Assembly: GCA_945869755.1 (NCBI GenBank)
Contig: CAMBPW010000037.1
Location: 1-8,854 of the forward strand
Source of the DNA: an uncultured Gemella sp.
Lineage (GTDB): Bacteria; Bacillota; Bacilli; Staphylococcales; Gemellaceae
Direction: 5' to 3'
DNA: 8,854 bases
The notes under the pieces were generated by a model. That model did no database searches and had not been told where the DNA came from. It worked only from the letters and a program-made list of their open reading frames with translations. Of the stretch, positions 6,067-8,854 are shown in pieces. Numbering within the stretch: position 1 is the stretch's first letter; every line of letters starts with the position of its first letter. Both the position numbers and the translations under genes were made by a program.

Positions 6067-8704
6067 ACTTTGTTTTTGTATTTTTTTTATTTTTTGGAAC
6101 TCTATTTCCTAAATCAATATTCCAAACAGTTTCGTTTTGAGAAGCTATTTCTTGAAATAAATTTTGATTTTCTATTTTTTTGTTGTTTTTTTGTTTTTTA
6201 TTTGTATTTTTTTTGGCAGATGTATTTTCTTCTATTTTTTCGTTAGTAGCTGTTGGTCTTTTTTGTGAAGAGCCATAAACAGAAGAATATATCGGAGTAG
6301 GTTTGTATTTTCCTACAGATTTAGGAATAGAAGATAATTTTTGTTGAACGTAGTCTGTAGTGTTTCTTTTTGGAACGTAAACTTTAGAATATTTTTCAAA
6401 TATTTCATCAATTTTTCTTTGATTTTTTTCTATCGTTTCTCTACTTACTGGACGATAACCATTATCTTGTGTTCTATATTCTTTAAATAGTATCGGTGTA
6501 TTTTCATCTGCAAAGTATTCTTTTACATCTTCGCTATATAATTTTTCTACATATTCTATTCCAATATTTTTTTCTTCTTCTAATTTTTTCTGTTCTATTT
6601 TTTTGTATTTAGTTTCAAATTCTTCATCGAAAGTTTCTTCTATTATTTCTTTTCTTTCTGATCGTTTTTTAATTTGGAATGAAGATGTGTCTGTTTGATA
6701 TGAGTTTGTGTATTCCTCTTCATTAAATGTTGGTTTGCGTTTTGAGAATATTGGTGTAATTTCTCTAGTTAGTGTGTCTATGTTTGTTTTTTCTGACACA
6801 CTATCTATTTTACTTTTTGTTGATAGTGCTTCTATTTCTTCTATATCAAGATTATAGTCGCTATATCCGTCTAAAATATTTTTATTTTCATTTTCGTTTA
6901 ATTTTTTTATTTCATCGTATGTAGGATATTGTGGCTCACTATTTTTAGCAACTTTTTCTATTGTAATTTCTTCTAAGTCATCATAAAAGTCATTTTCTTC
7001 TTGAATTATAGTTAGGTTGTCTTCTAGTTTTTGTATTTCTATATCCGCTTCGTCTTGCTGTTTTTCTACGATATTTGTTTGTAAAATTAGTCTATCTAAT
7101 TCTGTTTCTTCTGTACTAGATTCAACAAGATCTTTTGATGTTTTTTCTTTATAAACATCTTTTCTAAATTGTTCTACTTCTTCTGAAATTTCTTCTTGCT
7201 TTTCTTGTGGTACTACTAATATTTTTGCTACTTCATCAACATCGTTTTTGAATAAATCTTCACTTCCTTCTAACACGTCGTCTACTGATGTATATTTTAA
7301 CTTATCACGACGTTCTTTTTCAGAAAGTTCTTTAATTTTTATGTCATAATCTTTAACGTCTTTTTTAGTGTTTTCTTCGCTTTCACGTATTTCATTAATA
7401 GCTCTATCTAAAGTGTCTAAAGATTTATTTTTTAAATAGTTACTATTAGTAGATATTTTATTTTCTTTTCTATTTAGTTTGTTAAAATCACTATTTAATT
7501 GTGTAATTTCATCTATATTTTTAGATATATGTTTGACATCTTCTTCATTGTTATTTATTTTTTGTTCTTCTTTAGAATATAATTCTGTTTTCAACGTTTC
7601 TTTTCCGTCGTCAAATAGTATTTCATTTCCTAAAGTTTCTATGTTTTTATTTTGCAGTAATCTTTTTACTTTTACAGCTGCTAATGTAGGGTGTAATCTT
7701 CTTTCTTCTCTCGTTCCGAAAAGGTCTACTTCTTTAATGTCTTCTGCTGTAATTCCGTAAGATTTTAGTTTGTCGCTAATTTTTTCGTTATCTTCTTCAA
7801 CATTATTTTTATAATTATTTTTTTCTGCTAATTCTAAAGTTTTAGCGATATCTTCATTATCGTTATTATAATCTATAATAAAGTCATCAGAATCTTTATT
7901 TATTTGCTCTTCTTTCTTTTTTACAAATAATGGGAAAGATATTTTTTTGTTAGTAGTTTTTGGTTCTTCATAAATTTCTTCTGTATCATCATCTTTCAAG
8001 CCGTAACTTGCAATTTGTGATATTTTATTTTTTATAACTGAAAATGGCGATTTTTTTGTTGATTTTGTATTTTCTTCGTCAGAATCAGAAAAGTATAGTT
8101 CATTATCACGTTCTTCTTCTCTTGCTCTTTTTTGTTTTTCTAAATAAGTTTTATAATCTTCTGGTGTGTCATCATCTTCGTAAAATTCGTCGTTTTTGTC
8201 TTCAGATTTAAAAATGTTAATAAACCTAGTTAGAAAACTTTCTTTTTCTTTTTGTTGCTCTTCATCGTCTTCAAAATAATCATAATCGTCATAATCTTCG
8301 TCATATTCGTTATAATATTCATCGTCTTCATATTCATTATCCTTTTTCTTTTTAGAAAAAAGATTTTTAAAACTAAATTTTTCTTTTTTGTTTATATCAA
8401 AATCAAATTCTTCTTCGATTTCTTCTTCAAAAGGTTTTACTTCAGATCTTTCAGAATATTTTTTAAGACTATGTTTTTTGTTTAAGTTATTTTCGTATTC
8501 TGCAAAGTCATCATATTCTGCGTCATTAGAATTAGTTTCGTTGTAATCTTCTTCAAACCATTTGCTAAGTCTACTTTTTTCGTTACTATTTCTAACTTTT
8601 TCGTACGATTTATTTTCTTCTTCATAATATTCGATTTCTAATTCATCATTTGAATTTTTTTGTTGTTCATCTTCTTCTGCGAAAAATTTTTTCCAATTTA
8701 CCAT
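6065..8704 (-). CDS. Large acidic, probably disordered protein in the ytpS/sftA position
   Basis: This 879-residue protein has no recognised enzyme domain, signal peptide or membrane span. It is dominated by Glu, Asp, Lys, Asn and Ser. By inspection it has no cysteine and no methionine after the initiator. The N-terminal third alternates acidic tracts (the densest at about 122-150) with short aromatic/basic patches: WKKFF (4-8), LSKWF (46-50), FSFKNLFSKKKK (110-121), FLTRFINIFK (157-166), FSVIKNKISQI (221-231) and ISFPLFVKKK (255-264). The middle has coiled-coil-like stretches near 438-470 and 536-570. The C-terminal part has two related motifs, ITPIFS (649-654) and TPIYSSVYG (803-811), then a Lys/Asn-rich tail. 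The start is firm: AAGGTGGTGAT lies before the ATG, overlapping the ytpR stop. In B. subtilis the gene after ytpR is ytpS/sftA, a DNA translocase with a long acidic linker and a C-terminal FtsK motor. Here no Walker motif is visible. It may be a linker-only SftA relative or an unrelated protein; function unknown. Confidence 0.8.
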   Translation of the reverse strand: MVNWKKFFAEEDEQQKNSNDELEIEYYEEENKSYEKVRNSNEKSRLSKWFEEDYNETNSNDAEYDDFAEYENNLNKKHSLKKYSERSEVKPFEEEIEEEFDFDINKKEKFSFKNLFSKKKKDNEYEDDEYYNEYDEDYDDYDYFEDDEEQQKEKESFLTRFINIFKSEDKNDEFYEDDDTPEDYKTYLEKQKRAREEERDNELYFSDSDEENTKSTKKSPFSVIKNKISQIASYGLKDDDTEEIYEEPKTTNKKISFPLFVKKKEEQINKDSDDFIIDYNNDNEDIAKTLELAEKNNYKNNVEEDNEKISDKLKSYGITAEDIKEVDLFGTREERRLHPTLAAVKVKRLLQNKNIETLGNEILFDDGKETLKTELYSKEEQKINNNEEDVKHISKNIDEITQLNSDFNKLNRKENKISTNSNYLKNKSLDTLDRAINEIRESEENTKKDVKDYDIKIKELSEKERRDKLKYTSVDDVLEGSEDLFKNDVDEVAKILVVPQEKQEEISEEVEQFRKDVYKEKTSKDLVESSTEETELDRLILQTNIVEKQQDEADIEIQKLEDNLTIIQEENDFYDDLEEITIEKVAKNSEPQYPTYDEIKKLNENENKNILDGYSDYNLDIEEIEALSTKSKIDSVSEKTNIDTLTREITPIFSKRKPTFNEEEYTNSYQTDTSSFQIKKRSERKEIIEETFDEEFETKYKKIEQKKLEEEKNIGIEYVEKLYSEDVKEYFADENTPILFKEYRTQDNGYRPVSRETIEKNQRKIDEIFEKYSKVYVPKRNTTDYVQQKLSSIPKSVGKYKPTPIYSSVYGSSQKRPTATNEKIEENTSAKKNTNKKQKNNKKIENQNLFQEIASQNETVWNIDLGNRVPKNKKNTKTK
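8255..8341 (-). repeat. Low-complexity acidic/tyrosine tract inside the 879-residue gene
   Basis: This stretch encodes residues about 122-150, almost only Asp, Glu and Tyr with some Asn and Phe. At DNA level it is an imperfect run of short GAT/GAA/TAT codon units, which could allow length change by slippage. On the other strand it gives an apparent Ile/Phe-rich open frame that is only a mirror of this composition. Confidence 0.6.
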
Positions 8705-8705
8705 T

Positions 8706-8719
8706 TTATCACCACCTTA
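8706..8719 (-). promoter_or_regulatory. Ribosome binding site overlapping the ytpR stop codon
   Basis: On the minus strand the ytpR stop TAA is part of TAAGGTGGTGAT, a near-complete match to the 16S rRNA tail complement, just before the ATG at 8704. The overlap suggests the two genes are translationally coupled in one transcript and fixes the start of the acidic protein. Confidence 0.8.
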
Positions 8720-8854
8720 CTCTAAATTTAAGTTTTTAAATTTTGTTCCGACTTTTGTATTTTCATCGAGAACTAAAATACCTTTAATGCTTTCATCGTA
8801 AGACAAACCTAATTCTTTACGTGAACAAAGCATTCCGTTCGATTCTACACCACG
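8717..8854 (-). CDS. ytpR: C-terminal end of YtpR-like tRNA-binding-domain protein (partial)
   Basis: The last 45 codons of a gene entering from the right edge are present, ending in TAA at 8717-8719. They begin RGVESNGMLCSRKELGLS and continue to GILVLDENTKVGTKF. This is the end of the EMAP/tRNA-binding OB fold shared by YtpR and the N-terminus of phenylalanyl-tRNA synthetase beta chain (PheT), including the GMLCSxKELGL signature. In PheT this domain is followed by several hundred more residues. Here the protein stops about ten residues after the domain, as in the free-standing YtpR. The role of YtpR is not firmly established; tRNA binding is assumed from the fold. It is directly followed by the acidic-protein gene, matching the ytpR-ytpS order of Bacillus. 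Confidence 0.85.
   Translation of the reverse strand, partial: RGVESNGMLCSRKELGLSYDESIKGILVLDENTKVGTKFKNLNLE

Noticed and set aside
7479..7760. 93-codon + strand open frame
   Set aside because: It lies wholly antisense within the 879-residue gene, is Ser/Phe/Leu-rich as expected from that complement, and has no operon context.
8252..8485. Ile/Phe-rich open frame on the + strand that looks like a small membrane protein
   Set aside because: It is the exact antisense of the Asp/Glu/Tyr low-complexity part of the 879-residue gene. Antisense GAT/GAA codons read as Ile, Val and Phe. There is no good ribosome site.
8717..8854. Reading the right-edge fragment as PheT (phenylalanyl-tRNA synthetase beta chain)
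   Set aside because: The motif is shared, but the protein stops directly after the tRNA-binding domain, which fits free-standing YtpR and not the roughly 800-residue PheT.

Overview
The window comes from a very AT-rich bacterium using the standard code (Trp is TGG; every complete gene ends in TAA) with strong AAGGAGG-type ribosome binding sites. Gene content and order suggest a low-GC Firmicute of the Bacilli, perhaps Gemella-like. The genus is only a guess.

Left and centre (about 3-5666, + strand): an apparent sugar-alcohol operon. After the tail of an unidentified upstream gene come the three separate subunits of a galactitol-family phosphotransferase system (EIIA, EIIB, EIIC). Two zinc-dependent medium-chain dehydrogenases follow (the first clearly GatD-like), then a short archaeal-type triosephosphate-isomerase-like protein, then a YjbQ/UPF0047 protein. 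The operon ends at a strong 14-bp hairpin terminator. A second terminator-like hairpin sits inside it, between the transporter and enzyme genes. The expected logic is import of a polyol as its phosphate, then oxidation to a ketose phosphate. No tagatose-6-phosphate kinase or tagatose-bisphosphate aldolase is in view, so a classical galactitol pathway is not complete here. The TIM-like and YjbQ proteins hint at a different substrate or route.

Right (5668-8854, - strand, convergent): reading leftward from the right edge, the end of a YtpR-like tRNA-binding protein, then an 879-residue extremely acidic, probably disordered protein, then a 116-residue DUF6054-like protein. In Bacillus subtilis ytpR is followed by ytpS/sftA (a DNA translocase), so the 879-residue protein occupies the sftA position but has no visible FtsK motor. 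It contains no cysteine and no methionine except the initiator. This is the most unusual object in the window.

No tRNA or rRNA genes, CRISPR arrays, insertion sequences or prophage genes were seen, and no stretch longer than 300 bases lacks a gene.
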